A stretch of DNA of 64,000 nt from Planoprotostelium fungivorum (taxonomy: Eukaryota; Evosea; Variosea; Cavosteliida; Cavosteliaceae). A program made the translations under genes and the position numbers. The stretch covers positions 124,001 through 188,000 of the forward strand of contig MDYQ01000078.1 in the NCBI GenBank assembly GCA_003024175.1, in the 5' to 3' direction. The notes under the pieces are model-generated. The model saw only the letters and a program-made list of their open reading frames with translations. It did no database searches and had not been told where the DNA came from. This document shows positions 45,495-57,562 of the stretch, piece after piece (the first letter of the stretch is position 1; every line of letters starts with the position of its first letter).

Positions 45495-48400
45495 TCATGA
45501 ACCAATCGCTTGGATTACATTTGAAGAGATGAGGGTGCTCGTGTCATCTGACGACAAGGCTGAACCTCCAGAGACAAACTGCGAATTACTAACGATGGCG
45601 CCTCCTCTGCTGAGCTGGAAGACGGGAAGAGACCCTGTCTGGGCGAAGTTTTCGTTGTAGACGATGGATGCGCCAGACACAATTTCGGTTGTTCCTTGTC
45701 CTCTCAGAAGGTGCTGGTTGCCCGATTGGATCAGACTGCCGGTAGATACGATGATGTTGACGTCGTACGAGTCGAATGCATTATTCGTCAGAATAAGAGA
45801 TCCAGCGTTGTAAAGAGTTCCTCCTTGTGTCGTGGCATTGTTGTTCGACTTGTGAGGGTGAGAAAGGAGTTCGAGGATGAGATGGATGAAACTCACAAAG
45901 GTAGATGAGAAGACTGTGGCGCTACTTCCATATAGAGAAAGAACGCCGCCAGTGCTCGCTAAGTTCCCTGAAGCGATCACGGAAGACATCCGGACTTGAC
46001 CGACTACATGACGTCAGTCGTGACATCGTACATCAGCATACGTACTTGAACTGTACAGGACACCACCGCTGCCTCCCGCCTGATTTCCCGCGTAGTAACC
46101 GCCGTTGATTGATGTCACATTTTTGCTCCATATAGCTCCTCCGTCGTTGATCGCAGAACAAGAAGTGAGGTTGGTCTGAGTCGAGAGGAGTGTACCGTAG
46201 ACGTAGAAGCATCCACCGTAAGTAGCCCTGGCCGCATTGATGACACATGAAGATAAGGTCAATATACCTTGATTCTCCAGATAGATGACACCTATCAGAG
46301 TCAGGTGTGCAGCTACACGGCGTAACTCTTACCTCCACTGTTAGAGGAACGATGATTCGTGAAGACGTCGGAGAAGTGAGAGAGAATTCCACCATCCGAA
46401 TAGATGGCACCGCCGTTACCCGAGGCAGAATTGTTATTATACAAGTTGTAAGAGCTGAACAGAGAGACTGATCTCCCTCGCAAGCTGATCACTCCGGACG
46501 TACCAGAGTTCGAATTGAAAGAAGAATTTTTGATATTCACAGCAGATGGTTGATTGTTGGTGATGTCTAATACCCCTGACGATGTGTCATGATACATACA
46601 ACACAATTCGAACCAGACGAATCAATGCACCTGCAGAAGATGTTGATGCGATATTACTGAAGGAGCAGCTGGTGATAGAGAGAGATCTCAATCCATTCAT
46701 GATATAGAAGAGACCTGGGTGAAGAATGAATTAGAATCCACATCTATCGCCCAATATCTCACCTGGTGTGCGGATCTGCGAGAAATTGGACGCAGAGAGA
46801 GAAATAGTGTTTACATTGTTTCCATACAAAACGGTAGAGTCACCGGTCACATTCGCGATGACCACCCCGATCATCTGACGACCTTCAACATCCAATTCGA
46901 TAAGCTTTCCTCTCACCGAAAACTGAGTGATATTGTACAAGCTGAACGACACGTTACCCTGAATCGTTGCAGAAGACCCCACGAGTGTGATGTTATTCTG
47001 ATATCCAGTGTAATTCACGTGAAACGAATCAAACTGCCCCGACAGATAGATCGTTACGTTACTGCAAGCTGCAGCGGCCACATTGAAATCTGTCGCATTC
47101 AGAGGATAACACAATCGACCTCTTCACCTTGTAAGATGTTGTTCGTGGGAGTGAATGACCAGATGCAGATGGCCGGGCATGGAGAAGCCATGGATGCCGA
47201 GACGTCAGATTGACACGGAGATGGTGGGAAACATCCCATGGGATTCCCACGCAAATCACACGTTCCCACGCTGCTCGGTACAGCGGTTGCGTTGTAGAAG
47301 CTGAGATTATTGTGGCTCAGGTCGATCGTTTGCAAGAGATTCCAAGCGGATAGAGAAGGTATGACCCCGTTGATATGATTGAATCTCAGTATCAGACTCG
47401 ACAGGTTGCTCCTCTGAGGTAGATACACGACACCCGACAGGTTGTTGTACGATAGATCTAAGACCGAGATCTGAGACGTGAAGAGGGTGGGAGAGAGTGA
47501 GCCGGATAGAATATTGTTCGAGGCCGTGAACACTTGTAATTGTGGCATACTGAAAGAAGGTAACGCTCCCGTGATGACGTTGTAATCCAAGCGAAGCGTT
47601 TGCACTGCGAATCCACTCAGATAATTTGGAATGGATGGGATGAGATTGCGTGAGAGATCCAAGTAAGTGAGTGAAGTGAGATTGGTGAAATCAGGTATGG
47701 ACGTCAGGGCGTTACTGTTGAGATAGATCGTCTGCAAAGAAGAATTCATGGTGTTGTTGACTGCCGCGATGATGTTGTTCTGAATGTCCAAGTAGGTGAG
47801 ATTCTGCGAGGTCAAGTAGGAGGGATGGATCGTCTGTAGTTTGTAATTCGAAGCCATCTCGGCTCGTTGTAGAGAGGGGAGCAGTGATATATCCGGCGCG
47901 CTGCCGATCAATCCACAAGCTGTCAGCAGCCTGTCAGTGGTCTATTCATAGATACCATCTACTCACCGTACATGGACAATACCGTCAAACGTGGTAGATT
48001 GAGCTGTACGGAATCCATCGTCCAATGGTTCAGGTTGCGACTCAGTCTCAGCTGCTGTAGGCTCGTCATCGTGTTGACGACGTTGGGAAACGCAAAGAAA
48101 TTGTTCGCGCTGACGTCCAGAATGGACAGGATCGGCATGGAGAAGGTAAACGAGGGAGTGGACTCGTTCAGTAGATTACCAGAGATGACCAGGCTCGTCA
48201 GGGCGGGAAAATTTCCCGCCAATAATGGGACTTGCCCGGTGATACCGTTTCCGTCTATGTTGACTCCCTGCAGACGATTTGACACCGCGCTCGTGTTGGG
48301 ATTGATGCTGACGGCGGAGAACCGACAAGCTGACATGAAGAGAAATTGGAGACTGGGGAGGAAGAAGAGCTGATAAGGAATGGTCCCGTTCAACAGATTG

Positions 48401-49841
48401 CTAATACGTGTGAGATGATGACAACACGATGTGATGTGACTCACGATCCGAGTTGAATGCTTTGAAGATTGATGAGATTAAATAGAGAGGGTAAATTTCC
48501 CGTCAGACGGTTCGAGCTGTGTCGTGTCACCACATCATCACCGCCATCGTGCATCATCAACTCACTCCAGATCTAAGAGGCTCAAGAGTGTCAACTGATT
48601 GAGTTCTGCAGGGATCGTTCCGTTGAGCTGACAACCTCTGCAGCCAAAGGACTACGACGATCAGCTGCATGTCTTCACATGTGATCTCACCGTCAGATTC
48701 ACTAATCTACCGATACCCATCAGATCCCCGGACAGAGCATTGCCAGTGAGTGTAACCTCCTGAAGAGATGTCTGTGTGGGGTTAGAAAGAGATGAGGGCA
48801 AGTTCAAATGAAATGAGTGAGAATCATGGGATGAAATGAATTCAGACGTCACGATCAGAAATAAGATGAGACGTACGAGGTTGCCGATCCATGTCATGAG
48901 AGTTCCACTGAGACCACAGCTCCTGCGGGGTACTCAGACGAGATGATGACGAGTCTTGAATGCGAAAACTCACCAGCACTGTAATCTCAGAAGGGAGGCA
49001 GGGAGTGTTGGAAGGTACGCTGTAAATGAATTGAAACTGAGTCTGTGAGCATCTCATCGGGTGATGCCCCGATCCATCTCACCCGAGCTCGAGAAATGTG
49101 AGGCTGGTCATCTGTCCGAAATCAGGCAGTTGACCGCTGAGCTGATTTGATACGGCGTGAAATTCTTGAAGGGTAGTCATCGATCCAATGGATGATGGGA
49201 TCTGTTTCAAACATGAGTTCTCTTCTAAAATGAACGGTGGGAGAGCCTCACAGTGCCAGTTAATTGTGCACGATTGAAATTGAGATATGTGAGAGACGTC
49301 AGATTATTGATGCAACCAGGGATGGAACTGGTGAAAGAATTTCTGTTTAGATTCAGTCTATGGAAGAGGTCGGCGAGCCCACGATGACAGATCCAGGTAG
49401 GTCATGTTTGTAAGATAACATAGAGTGGTTGGGATGGCTCCTCTGATTTTGAGGTTGCTTAGATAGATCTTACTCACTCGACCACCCAGTGATCCAATGG
49501 ATGGATCGATGATGCCACCCCCAATCAGGCTTGAGACAGCGATGAGATACAGCTCATATCCTCCAGGGCCACAAGTGAGGCCATTGAAATCTGAATTACA
49601 GGGCTACGGCATCGTGAGCACATTATGCAGGGCAACATCGATCTCACATCAGATCCTGTCCAATAATTTGGATTGCCTGAGGAGAAATGAGTCTGAATTG
49701 AAATCCACAGAAGGTGCCCTCACCTCCTAAACTGATCCACACCCTATTGAGTATGATTGCATCGTCTGAGGGTGATGTAATGGCTACAGGAATGAAGAAG
49801 ATGACTAAGACAGCGAGGTAATACAGGCGCTCCCCCACCAT
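45495..49841 (-). CDS. Secreted protein with leucine-rich repeats and a beta-helix (pectin-lyase-like) domain
   Basis: The ATG at 49841 gives signal peptide MVGERLYYLAVLVIFFIPVA. A plant-type LRR cap follows (PNYWTGSDFNGLTCGPGG), then many LxxLxLxxNxL(S/T)GxIP repeats: LTYLDIQNNIIAAV, LTYLDLSRNLIPSIP, ISVLDLSYNNLSGVVYLP and LQTIDLSHNNLSF. From about 47110 downward the sequence becomes right-handed beta-helix-like (NNITLVGSSATIQGNVSFSL, NSGTSGVISLRGRSVSLF, NNNSASGNGGAIYSDGG, INGGYYAGNQAGGSGG). The frame ends LISSNVIQAIGS at 45495 with no membrane helix or kinase. It reads the same way as the GH18 receptor kinase and ends 275 bp before that start codon. LRR plus beta-helix ectodomains normally sit on receptors, so this may be a secreted co-receptor or a receptor that lost its kinase. 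Exon joins at 48400-49500 are approximate. Confidence 0.75.
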
Positions 49842-50128
49842 CTTGTGCTTCAGATTCCACCGTTTTGCTTTATAGGGCTCTGTGTCAAGCGGGTCGTCAC
49901 GAAACGGAATGCCATGTCGTAGCGCTGTCAGATGTCACCGGTGGAGGCGTGCGCTCAAAATAATCTTCGAACTCCTTGTCCCAAGGGCTGTTGATAGGCT
50001 ACAACCACAGCTTTTCTTCGTCAAACAGATGGATGCGTTGTTGACCGTAGCTTTATGACGATAACATATAGTGTCACATATGACGAATGGGCTGGGTCGC
50101 GGTCAAGAAGAGAAATAGGCTTAGGCTG

Positions 50129-51181
50129 TCAATGTATTGCATTCCATCTGCAGCTGCCTGTGTCATAGCGGATGATGATGGGAACCAGTCGTAGAATGAG
50201 ATGGACGAAGAGAAGGAGGAAGAAAGTGACGATCAGGTGGCCGATGCCAGGGCATCTCTTCATCTTCAGCCACCCAATCTGAAAGATATATTCCGGAGAG
50301 CTGAAATATCCACCCGTCTTGTCACCATGAGAAGCTGCTTAGTATTAGACTATGGTCTCTTCAGCATTTAGTGGACCCACATGTCAACTGTTGCTGTAGG
50401 AAGGTCTCGAAGGCCGCTGAGACTTGTCCCGAACGAGTGAGATCGATCGCCGATTTCAGTGCCTGCGAATTCTCCTGTTTTTTCTGAAAGTGAGGTGTAC
50501 CGACGAACTGCTTTGGTTTAATGCATGGTGAGACCTACTCATTCACCTGGTAAACTAGAGCGGAGATCATATTGACCACAGTGCTCGTGACATAGATCAA
50601 CACCAACAGTCGGATGAAGTCCAGTGCCACAGCAGTGTAACCGTCTTGAAAATTCATCAGGGTCGTCACTAGCATCGTAGTCTCTGTCTCGATTCAATCA
50701 CTGTTCATGAATGCCATCGTTACCGTTAGTGGGAACGGAAGAGATGAAAGAGGGGGTGAGTCTGGGTACCACCTCAGTGCAAGCGTTGATCTTCAACCAG
50801 AAAGAGACGGCGTGTTGAATGTTCTGCAGTAGATTGTACCAGACCGTGATGCAGAAGACTAACTATGATCAGTCTCTCTTTGATTTCTTCCAGCGTACGT
50901 TCTCCGACCCACCACGCACCAGACGTGATCTCTGCATTGTTTCCTGACAGTTGGGAGAGCGTCGCATGGATGGCTTCACCGGGGCCACAGCTGCACCTCG
51001 AATAGGAGGACAAGGCGTCTAAAAGGTATACTCCGATGGACATGTTAGTGTTGTGTTTTGTGTTTATGTGTAATAGTGAGAAAAGTCCGTCTATTGTTTC
51101 GCTTTCAATCAATCCATCGAGGCGAAGAAGTGTCAATCTACACTGCCTTCCGGCAGAATAGATCTCACTATCATCAGACAT
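50129..51181 (-). CDS. Multi-pass membrane protein, unknown
   Basis: The ATG at 51181 opens MSDDSEIYSAGRQCRLTLLR. A hydrophobic segment with cysteines follows (IGVYLLDALSSYSRCSCG). After an intron near 50865-50910 come FCITVWYNLLQNIQHAVSFW, then TAVALDFIRLLVLIYVTSTV and an amphipathic stretch (NSQALKSAIDLTRSGQVSAA). The last exon has a strong helix (IGHLIVTFFLLLFVHLILRL) and ends RWNAIH at 50129. Three or four membrane segments are likely. I do not recognise the family. Splice joins were chosen to keep hydrophobic frames and are tentative. It diverges from the inositol monophosphatase gene, sharing a promoter region of about 60 bp. Confidence 0.5.
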
Positions 51182-51244
51182 CGATGTCGGGTATGTTACA
51201 TGATCGAGAAGAAGATGACTGAAGGAGAGTGATAAGATACAAAC

Positions 51245-52363
51245 ATGAATCATACCGAATACTTGGATTTTGCCATTGAGCTCGCTCGTGAGGCGGGTGT
51301 CAACATTCGCGCTGCGATGGTTAGACCAAAGAACATCGAATACAAAGGATTGATTGACATGGTGACTAACACCGATAAAGAGGTGATTCATCATTTCAAA
51401 TCCGTATATCAGAATTGACTCCTCCAGGTTGAGGGAAGAATCATCTCGAAGATCAAAGAGAAGTATGTATCTGTCTCATCTATCTGTTGCACTCAATTCC
51501 CTCAGATATCCTTCTCATAAGATCTTAGCAGAGGAGAGCTATACACCTCAAACGGCCGAAACGAATACAACAGGAAGTCAATACATCTTTGACGATCAAC
51601 CAACCTGGGTCGTCGATCCCATCGATGGTACCACCAATTTTGTCCACGGGTAATCATCGAACCTTCTCCTCCCCTCAAGACCTCATCAGATACATCTTCG
51701 TCTGCATCTCCATCGCTCTTTGCATCAACAAGAAACCCATCATCGGCGTCGTCTACAATCCCATCTTGGATGAGCTCTACACGGCCACCAAGGGAGGCGG
51801 AGCCTTCTTGAATGGTCAATCTATCAACGTGTCTAAGACGACCAGCGTCACCCACAGCGTCGTATCTACAAACTACGGTTACGATCGAACTTCTGAGGGT
51901 GCAGACTTTATGTTGGGGTGAGTCCTCTCTTTGGACGATGTCGATCATGCAGCATGGTGGATGATGACGGTGATGCAGTAACGTGAAGAGTCTGCTGATG
52001 AATAACGTCCAATCGATCCGATCAGAAGGTTCAGCGGCCGTCGCTCTGTGCTTGGTGGCAGCAGGCAGAACGGAAGCCTTCTACGAATTTGGAATGTGAG
52101 AAGTTCATCATCATCACCCCATCCACGAGCCAAGTTTTCGTTTGCACAGCTGACTGCTCTTTAGACATCCGTGGGACATTGCAGCTGGTGTTCTGATGAT
52201 CGAGGAGGCCGGTGGCGTTATGTTAGACCCATTGGACGGCTCAGAACTACATTTAGAGAGCAAGAGAGTTTTGGGTGCCACGCCCGGGGTAGCAGACGAG
52301 CTGATGAGGTTATTGAAGAAGACACCTGTGCCGAATAAATACGCGGTGAAGCTTCGATTGTGA
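51245..52363 (+). CDS. Inositol monophosphatase
   Basis: The ATG at 51245 opens [20 protein letters not shown]. The metal and substrate motifs of the family are all present: [31 protein letters not shown] (about 51605-51652), [20 protein letters not shown], and [17 protein letters not shown] with LDPLDG near the end. The enzyme hydrolyses inositol monophosphates to myo-inositol and phosphate with Mg2+ in the cytosol, and is the classic lithium-sensitive step of phosphoinositide recycling. Length (about 275 residues) is normal. Five short introns, roughly 40-65 nt each, cut the gene, and the stop is TGA at 52361-52363. Confidence 0.95.
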
Positions 52364-52598
52364 GGCGGAGAGTGTCTTTCATTTCTATGTGTTTGCGTAT
52401 GACTTGGAACGTGAACACGGTGAGAGATCAAGTAGCTGGTCAAGAATGCATTCTCATAAAGAGGATACCATTGTGTGATAAGTGGCATACTTCTTCTGGT
52501 CATCAATGAAGAAGACGATGATCCATGAGACTGGCTGGCAGACAAAATGCGGGACTACAAACTGACATGACAGAAGGGCGATCTCACATCACAATCAC

Positions 52599-54171
52599 AT
52601 GAGCGACCCGATTGACCATGTTGAGAAGTGCATCATCACTGGACAGATTTGTCACTCTCGACGATGCAATCGTTGGATCTTCTTCTTAGATTTATTGAAA
52701 CAGGATGACAGTAAGGAGCAGGTCTTGTAATGTACAGTGAAAATCAGTTTTCTAACTCAGTTCCAGGTCATCTTCAGACGTGATGATGGTAGTTTGGATA
52801 ATCACCTATGGGATGATCTATGGCGAATCGTCCGCAACGGAGACATCATAGAAGCAACTGTCGGTCCACTTCTGTCTGAATTTGATAAACAAAGAGGTTA
52901 CAAGGTATTGAGTGATCCATTCTGAAAACGATCTGACTGAAAACCACCAGGCTTGGCAAGGATATCACATCAATGTTATAGAACATTACGACGCCACCAA
53001 AGACCCTTTCCCCGCTCATGTTTCGATGGTGCATTTCATCATCATCAATCCTTTCTTCTAATGACGATGAAACAGGGTGCCACAGTCGTATCCACTGATT
53101 CTATCTCCAATAAAGAAGGAGAGAGGCAACCCTGCCGTTACATGATCAATCTCGGCCAATGTCACAGAGGAGATGAATGTCCCTTCTTACATCCCAAAGA
53201 AGAAGAATTGAAAGAAATCAAGAGGCGATGGGCAGAAGAAAGAACAAAGACGAGAAAGGTATAGACATCACATCACCATCACATGTCAACTTGTATTCAC
53301 GATCGATGAACAGGACAGAGTTGAGAAGGGAGTCGATAAACATTCTCACTCGGGTGGAAGCGAAGCCTCCGAAAGAGCTCTCATCTTCGTGAGGTGATCA
53401 TCCATCGAGAGACCGTCTGACTCGTGTAGGTGGCTCGTCGATACCTTCGGTGTGGAAAAGTTGAGTGGTGGCTCTGGAGTCTTAGACATCGCTGCGGGAA
53501 AAGGACAGATCGCTCAGTTCTTGGCAGAAGCTTACGGTGTGAACAGTACCACAGTGGAACCAAAGATAAGACATCGCAGCAAGTGAGATCTTCTCGTGAA
53601 CAATCGGAAGACAAGAAAGACGTCAGAAGCTGATGACAATAGAACGTACGCGAGGAAGTTGAGGGAGAAGGTGAAGAAGGAGAGAGAATCCCGCGAAATC
53701 TCGCGACCACCTACCACGGTGAAGGAGGTGACTCCATCTACAACGCGCCACTTCTCACCGCCCCACGACAGATCCATTCGATGTTCGACGGACACTTCAT
53801 GACGAACCACGGAGACCTCCTCAAGAGATCATCGGTCATGATCGGCATGCACAGTGATGAGGTCATCGTCTATCCAGTCTGTCGCATGACATGAAGACAG
53901 GTAACGGAACCAATTGTAGATGCAGCCATCGCTGCGGGAGTGGCATTCGCTGTGGTCCCCTGCTGCGTCTTCAGTTCCCAGAATCGACACCGGAGGACTC
54001 GAAATGGAGAGGAGGTACGTACGTTACGTCGGACGTGGATGACACGACAAGGTGACCAACACCACGACATTCATCGAGTATCTATCGGAGAAGACAGAAG
54101 GTGTACAAACCGCTTCCCTCGATTTTTCCGGGAAAAACACCGTAGTCTTCTGCAAGGGTAAAGGAGAATAA
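52599..54171 (+). CDS. OB-fold / CCCH zinc finger / SAM methyltransferase protein
   Basis: The ATG at 52599 opens MSDPIDHVEKCIITGQICHS, followed by an OB-fold-like block (RWIFFLDLLKQDDSKEQ, FQVIFRRDDG, RIVRNGDIIEATVGPLL) like tRNA-anticodon-binding domains. Next is a CCCH finger, CRYMINLGQCHRGDECPFLH (C-X8-C-X5-C-X3-H). A Rossmann methyltransferase follows: RWLVDTFGVEKLSGGSGVLD, then IAAGKGQIAQFLAEAYGV (SAM-binding glycines). Later blocks are IGMHSDE, EPIVDAAIAAGVAFAVVPCC and TTTFIEYLSEKTEGVQTASL, ending KGKGE at 54171. The PCCVF motif near the end is shared by a group of fungal and protist methyltransferases. The combination suggests an RNA, perhaps tRNA, methyltransferase; substrate unknown. 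Seven or more short introns are present. A TTTTATTTCGTTTTATTT tract lies just after the stop. Confidence 0.75.
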
Positions 54172-54204
54172 ACGGTTTTATTTCGTTTTATTTTCGAGGG
54201 AGAA

Positions 54205-55392
54205 TCACTTGAGGTGCCAGGGATTCATATCTCTTGGTTTGTGTCGTATGGCATCCATTGCTCTCGGTAGTAATCTCGCTCCCACTTGTCGGTGGACTTG
54301 GCTCAAATTGCAGCGTGGACGATTCTTCTTGATCTGTCATCACGTCAGATGAAAAGTGTGTACGTGTGTGATGATGAGATTGGTCATGTGATGGTATTGA
54401 TGATCACGTTGATGATGGAGAAGATGAGGGTGATGGCTGACCTTTCTCAAAGCGTCTGGTAGATCTTGTGCCACTCCCTTCATCACCATGAGCAAGGCTA
54501 AGAACAGAACACTGCGACCGTGACCGGCTGCACAATGGATGTAGATCGATCCCTGCTTGCGTCACTTTTCAACCATACAGATACTCTTCACCTTAGATAG
54601 ATCCCAGTCGAAAGCATACAAGAGCTCTTCCAGTATATTGTCGTCGTCTGTGTGGAAGGATGTATCTAAACCGGGCAGACAACGATATGTCTTATTGTGG
54701 ATGAGTGCATCCACCTGGAGATGTGAGATGATGTGTATGTCCAAAGTTGAATTCACCTCTACGAATTCGCATGTGAGATCGATGATGAGGCCCACGTGAG
54801 GTGGGAAGGGAGTCCTCTCTCTGTCTATCTTCTCTTTTGTTTCCTTCTTACTGGAGCGATGTGAGATCGATCCGGTGACAGACGAATGACTCACGATTGT
54901 CCCGCAAGGTCTTCGTCTAATGTAACTTGGAATCCAAATAAGAAGGGAAATCTTTGAGAGGTCAGACGACTGCGACATGATCATCGACACGAACCTGCCC
55001 ACGTAAACTCTGTCACACACTTCCTCATAAATTGGCTCGTCGTGATTAAACCTGGCTCTGATGGCCCAAACTCCCCACAACTAATCGACTTGAACATCAC
55101 ATTGACGAGTAAATGCTACTTCACCTCTGCATAGACAGGTGCCAACAGAGCCAGATTCCACAGAGGGATCTTCCCAGTCTTTCGATCTGACCTCGAATCA
55201 GAGAAGATCTGATAAAGTGGATGGACAATATTCACCTTTACAAGTGATTCTATAATCATTCAGAACGTACGCAGTGGCGAATATAGCATGCGACACGCAT
55301 GCCCAAGCGAATACGGGGGATACCTTTCTGGACAGAATCCCATATCCCACTGCTATACCGAAGAAGACGACGCCCAGTGCTTTGTATTTCAT
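54205..55392 (-). CDS. Membrane-anchored dual-specificity phosphatase
   Basis: The ATG at 55392 opens MKYKALGVVFFGIAVGYGIL, with two N-terminal hydrophobic segments (SPVFAWACVSHAIFATAYVL). The catalytic half reads YEEVCDRVYVGRFVS, then VGLIIDLTCEFVEV, TYRCLPGLDT and the PTP loop IHCAAGHGRSVL (about 54495-54535), with the HCX5RS Cys and Arg intact. Downstream is RCNLSQVHRQVGARLLPRAM and the end DMNPWHLK at 54205. The layout (membrane N-terminus, DSP-like C-terminus) matches a family of predicted membrane phosphatases found in protists, plants and bacteria. The substrate, protein or lipid, is not known. Five or so short introns occur. It converges with the methyltransferase gene, whose stop is only 33 bp away. 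Confidence 0.8.
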
Positions 55393-55686
55393 CGTGATGG
55401 ATCAGATCTGTGGATCTTTACCTTCGAACAAATTTCGTCCGTACATTTCGATAATCTTTCTGGTGTACCTGATGCTAAGCTCGAATGACAATTAGAGAGC
55501 AAGGAAGAGCGTGGTAACAAAGAGATTGGCACGGGACGTATAGACGACCATGAAGGTTACAGATGACCTCCGGACAGCCAAGACAATTGTCTCCCCCATA
55601 TACAACGTTTAACTTGCGATCTTCCTACTCCCGTGCGATCCATGTCCGTTCATCATGATCTCAACCATCCAAATCATGTGTGCGTC

Positions 55687-57038
55687 TCACAGGGTCTGAT
55701 TTATAGACAAAAACCGATACCGTGATTCTGGCATCTTGACTCCACTGAAGTGATACCCGAGTGCAAACTCCTTCGCCGTGCTCGTCCTGTGGTTCTCCAC
55801 GTGAAACTGTGACACCCCCACCCATCCCCCCCTGCACCTCACGAACACGATCTCCTGCTGGATGTCATACTTGATCATCCCTGGCTCGTACTGCCCTTCA
55901 AACTTTTCGACGTTCTTGTAAGAGATCTTTGTATCGGGTGGGCACACTTGGCTCAATTTGACTTGATTTCCGTTGTAAGCGAAGAGACAGTGGACACCGA
56001 CCGTGTCTCCCAGGGCCCTCCATATCCTGTAGACGTCCTCCGCCGTGTGTCTGTTCCAATCGATGTAGCCCATGGATCTGTCGGTTTCAATGTGTGGTTC
56101 TACCTCTCTCACTCACCGGTTGATCTTTCCCGCGTAAGAAGCTACGTGTGGCATGTCCTTCTGATCCCTCGCCTGCCTCCTCTTCTCTTCTAAATGACAC
56201 AGGACCTGTAGAACTTGAGTTTCTACTTTGATTGGTGCACCTCACGTCCATGATGGCGTGAGAGCCACTCTCGGCCAGACGGTCTCTCAGTGATGTGAAC
56301 GTGTCGTGTGGATGTATGGACTGGGAGGATCAATGAATGTCTTTACGTCTCTCTTCTCACGTGCTCTGATTGGTGAAGTATTTTACCGACGTCGAATTTG
56401 CCTCGGCTGAGTTCAATGACGGAGATGCCGGTCTGATGATCGTTGTTTAAGAGGGCATGATAGACGGGTGCCGCTCCTCTGTATCTGTGATGATGAGTGA
56501 TGGAAGTGGAGGTGGATTGGATGGTTACTTGGGGAGGAGGGAGGGATGCATGTTGATGCCGTTGAGGGGAAAGAGATCGAGAACATGATTGGGAATGAGA
56601 TGTCCGTAAGAGACGACGACTGCTATATCTGGGGGAACGTGAAACGATGGCTTCCATGATTTTAATGATTCTGGCTGATGGATCGTCATCCCTTCTTTCG
56701 ATGCATAAGAAAATACAGGTCCTTGTCAAGAATTCAATAAATCCATGAAAATGACACTCATACCTGTTTGGTTCTGTGGTGTGAGTACCTCTAAATGTCC
56801 AATTACTTTTGGTCGGTTATCTCTCCCGGCTGCATCATTGTCAGTCTCAATATCATACAATTATCCACGCACTCTGATTGATCCTCAATTGCTCTAACGT
56901 TTTGACAGAGACCTGATCAGTCCCAAAGAAGAGGACATTATATTGGCGAGTGCTGTTGCATCGAACTCTGATCGGCGATCCAAAGAGGTTCTGGGATAGA
57001 AACAAGGATCTCCTGTTCAATAAATAGAGTCGATTCAT
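55687..57038 (-). CDS. MTFMT: Methionyl-tRNA formyltransferase, mitochondrial
   Basis: The start is the ATG at 57038 (MNRLYLLNRRSLFLSQNLFG), because the longer frame upstream begins only at TTG. The basic N-terminus suits mitochondrial import. The formyltransferase fold follows: YNVLFFGTDQVSVKTLEQL, LNGINMHPSLLPKYRGAAPV (loop binding 10-formyl-THF; the Asn and His of the family are in this region), YHALLNNDHQTGISVIEL and KFDVGKILHQSE. The C-terminal OB domain contains IDWNRHTAEDVYRIWRALGD, with WN typical of the family, and the end FLSINQTL at 55687. It formylates initiator Met-tRNA for mitochondrial translation. Several short introns are present, one with GTTGTAGA near 57075. Confidence 0.9.
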
Positions 57039-57562
57039 CCAGATGTGATTCGAGGGGTGATGTGATCTTCGCAGTTGTAGACAAAGTAGCCACCGGACGC
57101 AAACGACTGACCACAAGCCCCTAAATCATTCGCTGCTTAGTATTAATCAGTCTCGATATTCGCTGTTTAGTGTGAATCGTTAGTCATTGGCCATGACAAT
57201 GATGTGATACAATCAGATGTTGTACGACATCAGATTGTTGAAATTCACGATGCAACGAACGCGTACACATCCAATGTTTTCTTCTAGGAGATAGTAGTAC
57301 AGTGCCATTGATGTCACAACAACCTACGACACGCCAGTCGATTTAGCTAACACGCTGACTCTCTCTATCTCCACGGCTGACCCAATGCTTTCCCTCGAAC
57401 ACGTCAAACCCCTCCTCTTATTGGCTTATTCGGAGGTGTCTGAGAAGCCAAGTTGAATGGTGTTTGTCACAACGGTCACGGAAAATGGGGCTAAGAATAG
57501 AATTGTGATTCACGAAACAGAGGATCAAAGGATCATCCTTCCATCCGTTACAAGGCATCCTC
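57039..57562. other. Divergent intergenic region (MTFMT and CCT4)
   Basis: No gene is seen. A partly duplicated word (ATTCGCTGCTTAGTATTAATC and ATTCGCTGTTTAGTGTGAATC, each about 21 bp, cited here in two parts) lies at about 57126-57180. The region probably carries the two promoters. Confidence 0.45.

Noticed and set aside
57039-57116. Longer N-terminal frame for the formyltransferase
   Set aside because: The extension begins only at TTG; the first ATG (57038) already gives a suitable mitochondrial leader.
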